Notes: generated by a model from the sequence alone, not told the origin. DNA of 64,000 nucleotides from an uncultured Chlorobiaceae bacterium (GCA_903994635.1 CAJEXQ010000008.1:1-64000), one strand, 5' to 3'. Shown: positions 28,707-37,281, counted from the first letter of the stretch. Translations and numbers: made by a program.

Positions 28707-29717
28707 GTGATGAAGAATGACAAGATCAATATATTCTGGTGCGAAGGGGGGCGGCTGTTTATTGCAGAGTTTCCAGGTTGGGGGCATGGAGATAAAGATC
28801 TCTTCAAAAAGGTCAATGTTGCTCTGAAGGTCTATACCGTCTATACTTCGGAGCTGGATGAGAGCGATATGGGAGCAGGAGAATCTGACATCCTGATGAA
28901 AGATCGGCTGGCAAAGGGAAGGGAGGGGCTCGACAATGCTCTTGAATCTTTGGCGCTGATCTGCGAACCGGTTGAACCACCGAAAGGGGAGCTTCAGCAT
29001 ATCCATTTTTTCTGCGGTAACAGTGAAATTCCCGAGGAGCTTGTCGCAAGAGAGCCGCTCCGCTCTGCCCTCTACAAGTCAACAGCCATGCTGGTAAGGG
29101 CGTACAGCGGTGTTGCCGACGCGCTTGATGCTCTGCCGCTTTTGGAGCTGATCGTGAAATCCGGCATTGCAGAGGCGATCAACAACCTGCCCGAGGGGAT
29201 CAAAAGCAGCCGGGATGCGATTGCCGAGACGATCGAGAACAATGTTCGAAGCAAAATCATCAAAGATCACCTGAACGATCCGGCATTTTATGACTGCATG
29301 TCGCTCTTGCTTGACGAACTCATTGCTTCGCGCCGTCGGAAAGCCATTGACTACGAAGCCTATCTCAAGCGGATTGCCGAACTGGCAAACCGCGTAGCAT
29401 CAGGCCATGCTGAAAAGACTCCTGCGCAATTGAATACTCACGGTCGCCGGGTGTTATACAACAATCTGAGGCTTGACCGGGTTGGCAATGTTGACCTTGA
29501 CTTTCCCGACGATCCAACCGCTTATCAATGGTTACAGGATAATAAATTGCGCTTGGCGATGATGATTGATGAAACGGTCAAACGAGTCAGGCCGGATGGC
29601 TGGCGCGGAGTCAAACCAAAAGAGAATATTATCAAGAGGGCGCTTTTCGAAGTGCTGCAGGACGCTGATGAGGTGGAGCGGCTTTTTCTCGTTATCGAAC
29701 GGCAAAGAGAGTACTGA
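28707..29717 (+). pseudogene. hsdR: Type I restriction enzyme R subunit, remnant with internal deletion
   Basis: From residue ~75 onward the frame matches the C-terminal part of a large HsdR: CEPVEPPKGELQHIHFFCGN, ALYKSTAMLVRAY, LLELIVKSGIAEAINNLPEG, AETIENNVRSKIIKDHLNDP and the end VKRVRPDGWRGVKPKENII. The nuclease, helicase and translocase parts (~700 residues) are absent. Also, RAYSGVADALDA runs straight into LPLLELIVKSG, whereas HsdRs I know carry ~60 residues between these blocks, so an in-frame internal deletion is likely. Residues 1-70 do not match anything I recognise. No hsdM or hsdS is in the window, so this cannot restrict DNA. Confidence 0.75.
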
Positions 29718-29719
29718 AG

Positions 29720-30431
29720 GTGACCAGAGTTGTTATCGGAGATATTCCTGTGGATGTGGTGCTGAAGGATATCAGAAACATCCATTTGAGCGTCTACCCT
29801 CCAGCAGGCAGGGTACGTATTTCAGCCCCATCCGGCATGAATATCGAGACCATCCGCCTCTATGCCATTTCACGGCTTGGCTGGATAAAAAAGCAACAGC
29901 ACAAGCTGCGCGGGCAGGAGCGCGAAACTCCACGGGAGTACCTGAACCGAGAGCCATTATCTCTGGGGAAGACGTTACCTGCTGAAAATCGTTGAGCGGG
30001 AAGCTCCGTCGGCTGTTGACGTGCAGCACAGCGCCATACTTCTGTACGTCAGACCTGGCTCAGCCCTTGAGAAAAAACAGTCGGTGCTTGATGAATGGTA
30101 TCGAAGGCAGTTGAAGGTTGCTCTGCCTGATCTCATTGCTTTATGGGAGAAAAGGGTCGGGGTGCGGGTCAATGAGTTTGGTATCAAGAAAATGAAGACG
30201 AAATGGGGTGCCTGCAACTCTGATGCGCGGCGAATATGGGTAAACCTCGAACTCGCCAAAAAGCCGAAAGAGTGCCTCGAATACATTGTTGTGCATGAAA
30301 TGGTTCACCTTCTGGAGCATCACCACAACGAACGATTTATGGCACTTATGGATGACATATTGCCAAAATGGCGCTCACTGCGCGACGATCTGAATCGCCT
30401 GCCGGTCAAGCATGAGGAGTGGGAGTATTGA
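29720..30431 (+). pseudogene. YgjP/SprT-like zinc metallopeptidase, frameshifted
   Basis: Two reading frames together make one YgjP (DUF45) protein. The first (GTG 29720) runs to RETPREYLNRE and then into a wrong frame. Two bases less in a GA repeat at ~29949-29953 explain it: the other frame continues ESHYLWGRRYLLKIVERE and then KMKTKWGACN and the zinc site HEMVHLLEHHHNE to 30431. The break is inside a dinucleotide run, a typical slippage site; it may also be a sequencing artefact. YgjP genes often sit right behind hsdR, as here (two bases apart). Confidence 0.75.
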
Positions 30432-30473
30432 GCGGATTCATCAAGAAAATCCGCTCCAGTTACGACTCAGGGT

Positions 30474-31781
30474 CTAATGGTAGGGATAGAAAAGATAGAA
30501 GGTAAAAGAGAGCCCGGCAAGAATCCACATCCCTCCGCGCACCTCACGCACCCTTCCGGTAAAGAGTTTCAGGAGAACCCAGGCAATAAACCCGGCAGTT
30601 ATTCCAACACCGATATTGAAGGTGAAGATCATAAGGGCAATGGTCAGAAAGGCCGGGAGAAGCTCGCTGTAGTCGGTGAAATCCATCTTTGTCACCGATT
30701 GCAGCATGAACATACCGACAACAACGAGTGCTGGACCGTAGGCGAAGGGTGGAACAATGGTAAGCAGTGGTGAAAAAAAGAGGGCAAAGCCGAAGAGTGC
30801 GGCCACAACAAGCGCGGTAAATCCGGTTTTTCCGCCTTGCTCAATACCGGCGGCTGACTCAATATAGACACCCGCAGTTGTTGTACCAAAGAGCGAAGCG
30901 GCAATGGTCGACAGCGCATCGACCAGCATCGGCTTTTCAATCTCCGGCAGGTTATCCTTTTCATCCAGCAGATTGGCTCTCGACGACAGTCCGAAAAGGG
31001 TCCCCATGGTATCAACAAAATCCATCACCAGCACACTGATGATGACGCTGCCAAATCCCCAGGTCAGCGCCCCTCGCATGTCGATTTTCATAAAGATTGG
31101 TTCAATGGAGGGTGGCATACTGAACGCCGTAGCAGGAAGAGGGACAAGGCCGGTCAGCAGAAATGCGCCCGTCGTCACGGCCATACCGACAAGAATTGCT
31201 CCGGTTACCCGCTGGATGAGAAGGACGGCGGTAAGGAGCAACCCGCCAAGGCTCAGGAGAACCGGGAGCTGTGCAATATTGCCCAGTTGTACCGGCGCAC
31301 CGGGTACACCGAGCGTCACGACCCCCATTTCGCTGAGGCCGAGAAAAGCGAGAAAGAGACCGATGCCTCCCGAAAAACTGTGCTTGAGCGAAGAGGGAAT
31401 TGCTTCAGCCAGCCATTTGCGCAATCCTCCGATAGTAATCAGGGTAAAGAGAACGCCGCCGATAAAGATCGCCGCCATCGCCGTCTGCCACGAGTAGCCG
31501 AGCGTCTGCACCACTGTATAGGCAATAAAAGCATTTTCGCCCATGTATGGAGCCACGGCAAAGGGACGTTTGGCATAGAGCCCCATCAAAAGCGTGCCAA
31601 AGATGGAGGTGAGGATGGTCGCCGTCATCGAGGCCCCTTTCGGAATACCCGCCGCCGCAAGGATGGCCGGATTGACAATAATAATATAGGAGAGCGTAAA
31701 GAAGGTGGTGATGCCAGCAATTGTCTCCTGTCGGTAACTGGTACCGTGCCGGTCAAAATCGAAGTATGAGCGTAGTGTCAT
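30474..31781 (-). CDS. NCS2 family (AzgA-like) purine permease
   Basis: The 435-residue protein is nearly all membrane helices and shows the AzgA-type marks: RQETIAGITTFFTLSYIIIVNP at the N-terminus, APYMGENAFIAYTVVQ, and VDTMGTLFGLSSRANLLD near residue 270. AzgA-like NCS2 carriers import adenine, guanine or hypoxanthine with protons. ATG 31781 (MTLRSYFDF) is preferred; the longer reading upstream has no homologous look. It is an intact gene inside the decayed island, with relics on both sides. No purine riboswitch is evident upstream. Confidence 0.85.
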   Translation of the reverse strand: MTLRSYFDFDRHGTSYRQETIAGITTFFTLSYIIIVNPAILAAAGIPKGASMTATILTSIFGTLLMGLYAKRPFAVAPYMGENAFIAYTVVQTLGYSWQTAMAAIFIGGVLFTLITIGGLRKWLAEAIPSSLKHSFSGGIGLFLAFLGLSEMGVVTLGVPGAPVQLGNIAQLPVLLSLGGLLLTAVLLIQRVTGAILVGMAVTTGAFLLTGLVPLPATAFSMPPSIEPIFMKIDMRGALTWGFGSVIISVLVMDFVDTMGTLFGLSSRANLLDEKDNLPEIEKPMLVDALSTIAASLFGTTTAGVYIESAAGIEQGGKTGFTALVVAALFGFALFFSPLLTIVPPFAYGPALVVVGMFMLQSVTKMDFTDYSELLPAFLTIALMIFTFNIGVGITAGFIAWVLLKLFTGRVREVRGGMWILAGLSFTFYLFYPYH

Positions 31782-31833
31782 GGTCGGGTAGCGGGAAGAG
31801 GTTGCGTCTCCGCAAGGTAAACATAAAGAGTGA

Positions 31834-32708
31834 CAATGGGGAAGCCTGAGCGATAAAAGGGTTGATGTTGCAGGTACCCTGTTCAATGTTGAGCTTCTGC
31901 TCGACAAATTGCACCTGGTGGAGGGGAAATACCTCAAACGCGCTGTAGCCTTGCTGTTTTATCCTGATCCAGAACGTTTCTTTATCGGAGCTTATATCAA
32001 AATCGGATTTTTTGAAAATAATGTCGATTTACGGTATCAGGACGAAGTGCATGGCGACCTCTTTTCACGGGTGAACCAGACCATATCGATATTGAAAGCC
32101 AAATATCTGAAAGCATGGATCTCTTACGAAGGCTTGCAGCGAATTGAGAGCTATCCCATTCCGGAGACCGCGTTACGTGAAGCGATTCTGAACGCCGTTG
32201 TACACAAGGACTATGAAGCGGTATTCCAATCCAGATAAGTGTCTATCCGGACAAGCTGATGATCTGGAACTCGGGGCAATTGCCTCCAGAATGGACGTTG
32301 GAGCGGTTGCTTGGCAAACACTCCTCACAGCCATTCAATCCTGATGTTGCCAATGCTTTTTTTCGTGCAGGCACGATTAAAGCTTGGGGGCGTGGCATTG
32401 AGCGCATCATGCAGGAGTGTGTAACGGCGGGGGTTCCTGTGCCAGAGCTGCGTTACGAGCGGACAGGGCTATGGACAGTATTTTATTTTCTTTTCGAACA
32501 GTTTTTAGGGGAGACTACCGGTAAAACTACCCGAAAAAAAATACTTGCTTTGCTGAAAATACAACCATCCATAACGCAGCGTTTGTTGGCGGCAGGGTTA
32601 GGTATCACTGCGAACGGCATCAAATATCACATTGATAAAATGAAGTCAGAAGGCATCATTCGTCATGTTGGCGCAAGCATTGGCGGCCATTGGGAGGTAT
32701 TGCAATGA
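31834..32708 (+). pseudogene. AlbA_2 / RecG-like ATP-binding regulator, truncated and frameshifted
   Basis: Two frames join to one protein. The first reads LLLDKLHLVEGKYLKRAVALLFYPDPERFF and ends ALREAILNAVVHKDYEA; the second starts IPIQISVYPDKLMIWNSGQLP and goes on to FRAGTIKAWGRGIERIM and a winged-helix tail. Restoring one G in the GCGGTATT stretch near 32218 gives HKDYEAGIPIQISVY, the normal family sequence, so a one-base deletion is likely. The N-terminal AlbA_2 (divergent AAA_4) domain is almost wholly missing. The family is made of putative transcription regulators with an ATPase-like fold. Confidence 0.72.
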
Positions 32709-32898
32709 CCACCATCGGCAACTGCTCCCAATTTTGAAGAGTCTTGATGTTGACTCGTATCATCCTTGCAAACTCCCGTTGCGACAGTCCAACTTGCTCA
32801 CGCACGGCAGTCACGTCCGGAAGCGTGATCTCGAAGTGGCGCGATGCCGGTGCCTCTTTCAGACTTTGCAGCAAGTCTTCAAATAGAGTCTTTTCCAT
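32656..32898 (-). pseudogene. HigA/YiaG-type XRE antitoxin, C-terminally truncated
   Basis: The 80-residue frame begins like a full antitoxin, MEKTLFEDLLQSLKEA, then ITLPDVTAVREQVGLSQ and a helix-turn-helix, REFARMIRVNIKTLQNWEQ. Relatives I recall continue with a further ~20-30 residues and have a few more residues after LKEA. Here the frame passes after NWEQ into antisense of the neighbouring AlbA_2 relic. The DNA-binding helices are present, so repressor activity is not impossible, but the gene looks cut at its 3' end. No toxin partner is next to it. Confidence 0.6.
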
Positions 32899-33095
32899 AC
32901 CGTATACAATAGTTTATTCACAAATTCCAGCAAAATAGCGGTCTTCCTTGTCCTTTGATATATTATTTTTTTACTTCGGATACACAAGCAACAGGTACAT
33001 CAGTTGGCACCATAAATTACCCTGGTTTGCTCTGTAATTATCCGTACTTCTATAGTGGTATAGTCGGGAGTATCTGTGATTGAAACTCTTTTGCG

Positions 33096-33116
33096 ATATA
33101 GGACTTGGTTCTATAT
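33096..33116. promoter_or_regulatory. Palindrome upstream of the toxin-antitoxin pair (operator candidate)
   Basis: ATATAG (33096-33101) and CTATAT (33111-33116) flank an inner AC/GT pair, making a near-perfect 21-base palindrome centred ~52 bases before the toxin GTG. Toxin-antitoxin operons are usually repressed by the antitoxin binding such a site. Confidence 0.45.
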
Positions 33117-33157
33117 ATTCGATAAAACAAAGTATTCTCACTGATCGGGGCGAAACC

Positions 33158-33538
33158 GTGCAAATTTTCAAAAACAAGTGGTTCTCAAAATTCGCCAGAG
33201 AGGAGGGAATCCTTGATAAAGAGTTGTGCGAGGCGGTACGAGATGCCAATCGAGGACTAATCGATGTGGATTATGGGGGAGGCGTCATCAAGCAAAGGAT
33301 TGCGCGACCTCATGAGGGGAAATCTGGCGGGTTCCGCTCAATTATCCTTTATCGTCAGGACGAGAAGGCGGTTTTCGTTTTTGGCTTTCCAAAAAAAGAT
33401 AAGGACAACATAAAAATAGACGAGGTACGATGGTTTAAAAAGATGGCAAAAAGTACTTTTGCTCTTTCAGAGGATCAGCTTGCAAAACTCATTAAAGCTG
33501 GAGATTTCCGGCCCGTAAAATACCATGAACAAGATTAA
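33158..33538 (+). CDS. RelE/HigB-like mRNA-interferase toxin
   Basis: Starting at GTG 33158 (QIFKNKWFSKFAREEGI), the 126-residue product matches the RelE-superfamily group with FARKEGI-like start, RGLIDVDYGGGVIKQRIARP, SGGFRSIILYRQ and FVFGFPKKDKDNI. Such toxins cleave mRNA in the ribosome. The frame is open further upstream (to 33080), but that part has no family resemblance and overlaps the putative operator. The toxin precedes and overlaps its antitoxin by 14 bases, as is usual for HigBA-like order. Confidence 0.8.
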   Translation: MQIFKNKWFSKFAREEGILDKELCEAVRDANRGLIDVDYGGGVIKQRIARPHEGKSGGFRSIILYRQDEKAVFVFGFPKKDKDNIKIDEVRWFKKMAKSTFALSEDQLAKLIKAGDFRPVKYHEQD

Positions 33539-33848
33539 AACATATAAGAGTGATGCTTATGCAGCAATCCATGAAACCATGGCAGGCATGTATGATGCTG
33601 GTGTTATCGACAAAAAGACAATGCGCGAGTTTGACGAAGCTTGCTTGACACCGGTTCATGCGTTCAGTGCTACTGATATCAAAGCCTTGCGAGAGCGTGA
33701 GGAGGTGAGCCAGAGAGTTTTTGCCCTGTACATGAATGTGAGCAAAGATTCGGTTAGTCAATGGGAACGGGGGATCAAGAAGCCCGCTGGTCCAACACTG
33801 AAACTCCTTTCTTTGGTGAAGCAGAAAGGGCTCTCGGCTATCATGTGA
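33525..33848 (+). CDS. XRE-family antitoxin
   Basis: The 107-residue partner of the toxin above. It reads SDAYAAIHETMAGMYDAGVID, then KKTMREFDEACLTPVHAFSA and a helix-turn-helix (LREREEVSQRVFALYMNVS, then KDSVSQWERGIKKPAGPTLK). It should neutralise the toxin and repress the operon through the palindrome at 33096-33116. This is the only toxin-antitoxin pair in the island that looks complete; the others are broken. Confidence 0.82.
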   Translation: MNKIKTYKSDAYAAIHETMAGMYDAGVIDKKTMREFDEACLTPVHAFSATDIKALREREEVSQRVFALYMNVSKDSVSQWERGIKKPAGPTLKLLSLVKQKGLSAIM

Positions 33849-33960
33849 CCGCAAAATTGAGGCCTTCCCCGTCGGGACGTTTCGCTTGGTTTAGTATCGG
33901 CAGAATTTGCTCAATGACGGCAATTCCAGGTAACGATAATAACAACCTAAGTTGAGCGAT

Positions 33961-34185
33961 GTGTGCTGTAGATCAGCACTGCAAGAGATGAGGGTCGGCC
34001 CCTCGCACTCGGCTTGCAGGAGCAGGGTGCAAACCACTGTAAGCGGCGTTGGTCAAAAGCTCTCGTCGTGAGCATTACGGAAAAGGCATCGTGAAGATGT
34101 CAGGTATGAACCAAGAAAGACGAACACAAGTGAATTACCGTAAACGTGTCGAAAGTTAAAGATGACATCAAAACTGAATAGATCG
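33961..34185 (+). ncRNA. Group II intron 5' fragment (domain I)
   Basis: The stretch begins GTGTG, fitting the group II 5' consensus GUGYG, and folds well: GTGCTG/CAGCAC (33963-33979), CTGCAAG/CTTGCAG (33979-34019) enclosing GAGGG/CCCTC. Downstream phrases (TAAGCGGCGTTGGTCAAAAG, AAAAGGCATCGTGAAGATGT, GACGAACACAAGTGAA, AAAGATGACATCAAAACTG) are ones I associate with domain I of bacterial group II introns. No reverse transcriptase/maturase gene and no domain V follow; the next DNA is a transposase relic. So the intron is truncated and cannot splice. Confidence 0.55.
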
Positions 34186-34329
34186 TTTGAATCAATTTTT
34201 TTGACAGCAAGGCACTGATTCCAATAATATCGTGTCAATCGGAGAAAATAGTGGCGAGAGGCTCTTTTTGGACGCAGAGATACAACGCAATGGGATTCCG
34301 CGCATTTTTTTATTGCCGTTAAGCGTTGT

Positions 34330-34659
34330 TTAACACCGCATAACGGTAACGATAAAACAGCGCTCAAAGAGTAGGTCGAATTGTAGCCTTTTAAGGCAGG
34401 CGGTTGGTTCTTTCATAATGAGCCTTTTACCATCTCGAACAATTTTGGCGGCCGTATCAATGAATTGCTGGCGAAAAGTATCTGCATAAACGGTAATAGG
34501 AATAACAGATGCACTGACATCAATCTTAAAGCTTTCAAACACATTGTTGCTAAGCAGCATGAGAAAGTACCATGCTGCATTTGCATAGAAACCTTGAAAA
34601 GGTAATTGTTCCTCACCAAAGTTTTTAATGGCACGGTTTGCCAAATCATTGATAAATCT
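34330..34659 (-). pseudogene. Transposase C-terminal fragment (IS4-superfamily/IS1380-like)
   Basis: The ~110 residues read ANRAIKNFGEEQLPFQGFY, ANAAWYFLMLLSNNVFESF, then TFRQQFIDTAAKIVRDGKRL. The 'LPF-GF-AN-A---L-LL--N' block and following 'FR--F---AAKIVR-GK' are typical of the end of DDE transposases of the IS4/IS1380 type. The catalytic Asp residues and the first two thirds of the protein are missing, with a stop codon just upstream in frame. The 150 bases beyond its stop may include the old IS end. Confidence 0.55.
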
Positions 34660-34912
34660 CTATCTAAAAGGTTGTGTAATAACACACAGAAAGCCGAATT
34701 TCAATTGGACTGAGTGAGCGTTGTGACCGGAAAATAAGAATAAGTCACTTCATCGAAATACGATTGTACGCTTTGGACACAGGGTCCGCATTTCAAAGGA
34801 ATGAAATCACTTGCAGGAACCTAGCAGAGCAGTAAAGCTGTCACTCATTTTATCTTATTTCTTTATAGTTATTTGCGCTCGCAATTTCAGGGAATAACAA
34901 AGTAATATTACG

Positions 34913-35107
34913 GGAGGCTATCCGTTGACAGTTATTCGTGCTCAGCGGCGCAGTGACTACATCTTCGCTCTCGATAAAGCAAGCAGTGATGGCGACATCA
35001 AACCCCTGACCCAATTTATTGCTGAAGAGATGAGGTTTTGCCCGGGGTTTGAGTCCGAGATTATTTTTCTTCTTGACAATCTCGTATATTGGTCGAAAAA
35101 CTTGTGA
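34913..35107 (+). pseudogene. Fic-domain protein, C-terminal fragment
   Basis: In frame from 34913 the sequence reads GGYPLTVIRAQRRSDYIFAL, then DKASSDGDIKPLTQFIAEEM. This is the region just after the HPFxxGNGR motif in Fic proteins ('GYPL-VI----R--Y--AL--AS--GDI-P---FIA'). The Fic motif itself, which transfers AMP or similar groups, is absent, and the last 30 residues look unrelated. A 23-base exact copy of part of it occurs at 49727-49749. Confidence 0.5.
34976..34998 (+). repeat. 23-base repeat, copy 1 (within Fic fragment)
   Basis: AAAGCAAGCAGTGATGGCGA plus CAT, identical to 49727-49749 about 14.7 kb away; similarity extends four or five bases further left (TCGA). Both copies encode KASSDGDI, so they are pieces of related Fic genes rather than a regulatory repeat. 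Confidence 0.7.
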
Positions 35108-35518
35108 GCTACTCTCTTCCAATCACAAACAATAAATATTTCCAGTTTGCTCTCTTTTTCGCGGTTAGTTACAGCATCCCTTAATTCTATGGTTGCAACC
35201 CCAGCCGCTTGCGGAGGAGGGCTTCAGAAAAAAATGATGCAAAAAAACATTAATGAGTATTGTCGGAACAACAAAGAACGGCATGAATTGAAAGAAGGTG
35301 ATAATGTTGAGTGCTATCAATGGTCTGTATAGATTTTAGTTGATAAGCCGAAAGAAGAGAGTATTTGAAAAATCAGCATGAATAAGCTGTAAAAAATCGG
35401 CTAAGATTGATTTCAACCTGACATATTTGGTCGACCTCCCTTGCATTCGCAAGGCTCGCGCTAACCACAACGTGCGTTAAATCAGCGTTATCGTCCAATA
35501 AGGATATTCACACATAAA
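35108..35518. other. Gene-poor, AT-rich gap
   Basis: No credible gene is seen. A 61-residue open frame at 35147-35332 has no conserved look and no clear ribosome site. The only structure is a short hairpin, CCTTGC-ATTC-GCAAGG (35439-35454), without a T run. The base composition becomes lower in GC here and stays so until ~36.05 kb. Confidence 0.4.
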
Positions 35519-35734
35519 ATGACTAACAAAAAGAAAAATTTAACAATAGCTAAAAAAGAAGCAAAGAAAAAAAGGCAACATGAATATATGTTTGTATTTA
35601 TAAATGGTAAGCAAAAGCGGGTTAAACGCCCCCCTACAATAGATGGAATGGATATTCATGAATTTATTATGAATAACGCAGATCCAATATTTCTCCACCA
35701 GAACGAATTGTGGGAATATATGGATTTGTCCTAA
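35519..35734 (+). CDS. Small basic hypothetical protein
   Basis: A 71-residue frame starting with a Lys-rich stretch (TNKKKNLTIAKKEAKKKRQH) followed by a more ordinary C-terminal half (FVFINGKQKRVKRPPTIDG, then DIHEFIMNNADPIFLHQNE). No family recognised. The AT-rich codon use differs from the housekeeping genes, in keeping with horizontal arrival. The basic start would suit nucleic-acid binding but this is only a guess. The VF530-type gene lies 70 bases downstream in the same direction. Confidence 0.45.
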   Translation: MTNKKKNLTIAKKEAKKKRQHEYMFVFINGKQKRVKRPPTIDGMDIHEFIMNNADPIFLHQNELWEYMDLS

Positions 35735-35804
35735 ATGAGCACTTTAAAAAACATTGATTATTATATGGGAAAATAATCTAATATCATAAGAACATATCGA
35801 AAAT

Positions 35805-36038
35805 ATGAATGATCAACCAAATAATCCATTGCATGGATTAACTCTTGAAAAAATACTATGTGATCTTGTAAATTACTATGGCTGGGATGAACTCTACAAA
35901 ATGATAGAAATTCGTTGTTTTTATAATGATCCAAGTATTAAGTCCAGCTTGAAATTCTTGCGAAAAACAAATTGGGCTAGAGTGAAAATTGAAGATATGT
36001 ATATCGACCTGATTGGTCAAGAAAAGAAAAAACTGTAA
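35805..36038 (+). CDS. VF530 family (DUF2132) protein
   Basis: The 77-residue protein matches the VF530/DUF2132 pattern closely: [53 protein letters not shown] and [11 protein letters not shown]. Structures of this family show a small helical fold with similarity to DNA-binding proteins; the role is unknown. It is full length. The AT-rich codon use, shared with the gene before it, suggests both came in together. Confidence 0.8.
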   Translation: MNDQPNNPLHGLTLEKILCDLVNYYGWDELYKMIEIRCFYNDPSIKSSLKFLRKTNWARVKIEDMYIDLIGQEKKKL

Positions 36039-36061
36039 GGGTACCCGGTGATGTTGCAAGC

Positions 36062-36313
36062 GAACATGTCGTGCTTTATCCCTGCGCTATTGAGAAAGCC
36101 GACGAACCATTCCGGATCCTTTTTATCTGCCGCATTTTTTCCTGACCAGCTCTTGCCGTAGAGCTTTCCTTGTCTGGTTTCTGCAGCCAGCATAATGGCA
36201 CTCTGTATGTTGCAACTTCCGGCTACATAAAAAAAGAGATGAAGACAGATCAGTGCGAAATTGAAAAGACTTACAAGTTACGCAGGATTTTTAAGCAGAA
36301 GATGTTATCATGA
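36062..36313 (+). pseudogene. HigB-like toxin, decayed
   Basis: One frame gives AIEKADEPFRILFICRIFS then a stop at 36143-36145, and the same frame resumes with NGTLYVATSGYIKKEMKTDQ and CEIEKTYKLRRIF, ending at TGA 36311-36313. HigB (gp49-type) toxins read 'DEPFRI-F' then 'L-GF-KK--KT---EIE-A--L'. The stop is ATGA-coupled to the antitoxin start, the native arrangement. Loss of the middle and the in-frame stop mean the toxin is dead. Confidence 0.55.
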
Positions 36314-36441
36314 AGACAACTAATTTTGATGACCTGCTTGCAGAGAATCTCCAGGAGGAAGATTTCAAAAAAGCATACGACGCTCTCGAAAGGGAATCTG
36401 AGGTCGCCAAAAAGATTATCCACCTTCGCTCAACTGCCGAT
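36310..36441 (+). pseudogene. XRE antitoxin, 5' fragment (split gene, part 1)
   Basis: The first 44 codons, MKTTNFDDLLAENLQEEDFK then KAYDALERESEVAKKIIHLR, are the standard start of a HigA/XRE antitoxin. The helix-turn-helix that should follow is missing here; it is found at 38305-38388 (GMAHKELARQADMSQAAIFR). In between lie two complete foreign genes. The fragment is in frame with the N-acetyltransferase, so a fusion protein could be made. Confidence 0.7.
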
Positions 36442-37215
36442 ATGAAACCAGACAACTTCAGCCTTTTGGCATATTTTTCCAGAATTGGTTTTGAGGGAGC
36501 CGCTTCCGCTGATTTTACGACACTGAAACGTATGATGCGTTGCCAGCTTTTTTCAGTGCCATTTGAAAACCTCGATGTTCAGCAGGGGAAAGTGGTCTCG
36601 CTTGTCCCGGAGGAGATCTATTGCAAAATCGTTGATCGGAATCGAGGGGGTTACTGCTACGAGGTCAATGGTCTTTTTGCCATGGCGCTTGAGGCGTTGG
36701 GAATTCCCTGGCAATTTGTTGCTGCCCGTCCGATGACCTACCCGGTCCGTCGTCCGAAGACGCACATGGCGATTGTGGTGCCGATTGAGGGTGAGAAATG
36801 GCTTTTTGATCTGGGGTTCGGCAGTTACGGCATACGGGAGCCGCTCAACCTGAACTGGCTCGACCGGGAAATCAGGCAGGATTATGAGACGTTCAAACTG
36901 ACCAAAAGCCCAGATCGGGACTATCTTTTGCTGTTGCTGAGTGATGGTGTTTGGACAAATCTCTACGAGTTCAATCTTTCCCCACAGGAGTGGGTAGATT
37001 TCGAACCGGCGAACTATCTCAATTCGATGCATCCGAGCTCTATTTTTGTTCGCAGCCTGATGGTTGTCATGCAGAACCCATCGGGCAAGGATGTGCTTAT
37101 TGGAGAACGCTTTAAGTCTGTTTCGGCAGGCAGAACAACGGGGTGGACGGTCAGGTGCGAAGATATCCCGGAGTTATTACTACAGAAGTTTTCTCTCAGG
37201 AATCTCAATGAGTAA
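36442..37215 (+). CDS. nat: Arylamine N-acetyltransferase
   Basis: NATs transfer acetyl from acetyl-CoA to arylamines, hydrazines or natural-product amines. The catalytic triad is visible: Cys in RNRGGYCYEVNGLFAMAL, His in PKTHMAIVV and Asp in WLFDLGFGS (residues 72, 108 and 123 counted from this start). FSVPFENLDV is the other family block. ATG 36442 (MKPDNFSLLAYFSRIGF) matches the usual NAT start; translation from 36310 would add 44 antitoxin residues. It is convergent with the ferrochelatase-like gene. Confidence 0.88.
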   Translation: MKPDNFSLLAYFSRIGFEGAASADFTTLKRMMRCQLFSVPFENLDVQQGKVVSLVPEEIYCKIVDRNRGGYCYEVNGLFAMALEALGIPWQFVAARPMTYPVRRPKTHMAIVVPIEGEKWLFDLGFGSYGIREPLNLNWLDREIRQDYETFKLTKSPDRDYLLLLLSDGVWTNLYEFNLSPQEWVDFEPANYLNSMHPSSIFVRSLMVVMQNPSGKDVLIGERFKSVSAGRTTGWTVRCEDIPELLLQKFSLRNLNE

Positions 37216-37281
37216 TCGCTATTACCACACTTGACTGGATATGCACGCTGTCATCCGGGACTCCTTGCAACCGGGAAGACT

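Noticed and set aside
28542..29006. Minus-strand 154-residue frame over the hsdR remnant
   Set aside because: Its upstream half is antisense to clear HsdR coding; the downstream half matches no family I know. Not strong enough to call a gene.
31782..31833. Purine riboswitch upstream of the NCS2 permease
   Set aside because: Too little space before the AlbA_2 relic and no recognisable aptamer sequence.
35147..35332. 61-residue plus-strand frame
   Set aside because: No conserved motif, no ribosome site and no coding-like composition.
36040..36230. Minus-strand 57-residue frame beginning MLAAETRQGKLYGKSW
   Set aside because: It looks protein-like, but the plus strand of the same DNA carries recognisable HigB toxin motifs ending in an ATGA overlap with the antitoxin, so the minus frame is taken as a shadow.
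33850..36300. Possible integron cassette array (small plus-strand genes in AT-rich DNA)
   Set aside because: No attC-like inverted sites were found between the small genes and no integrase is present.
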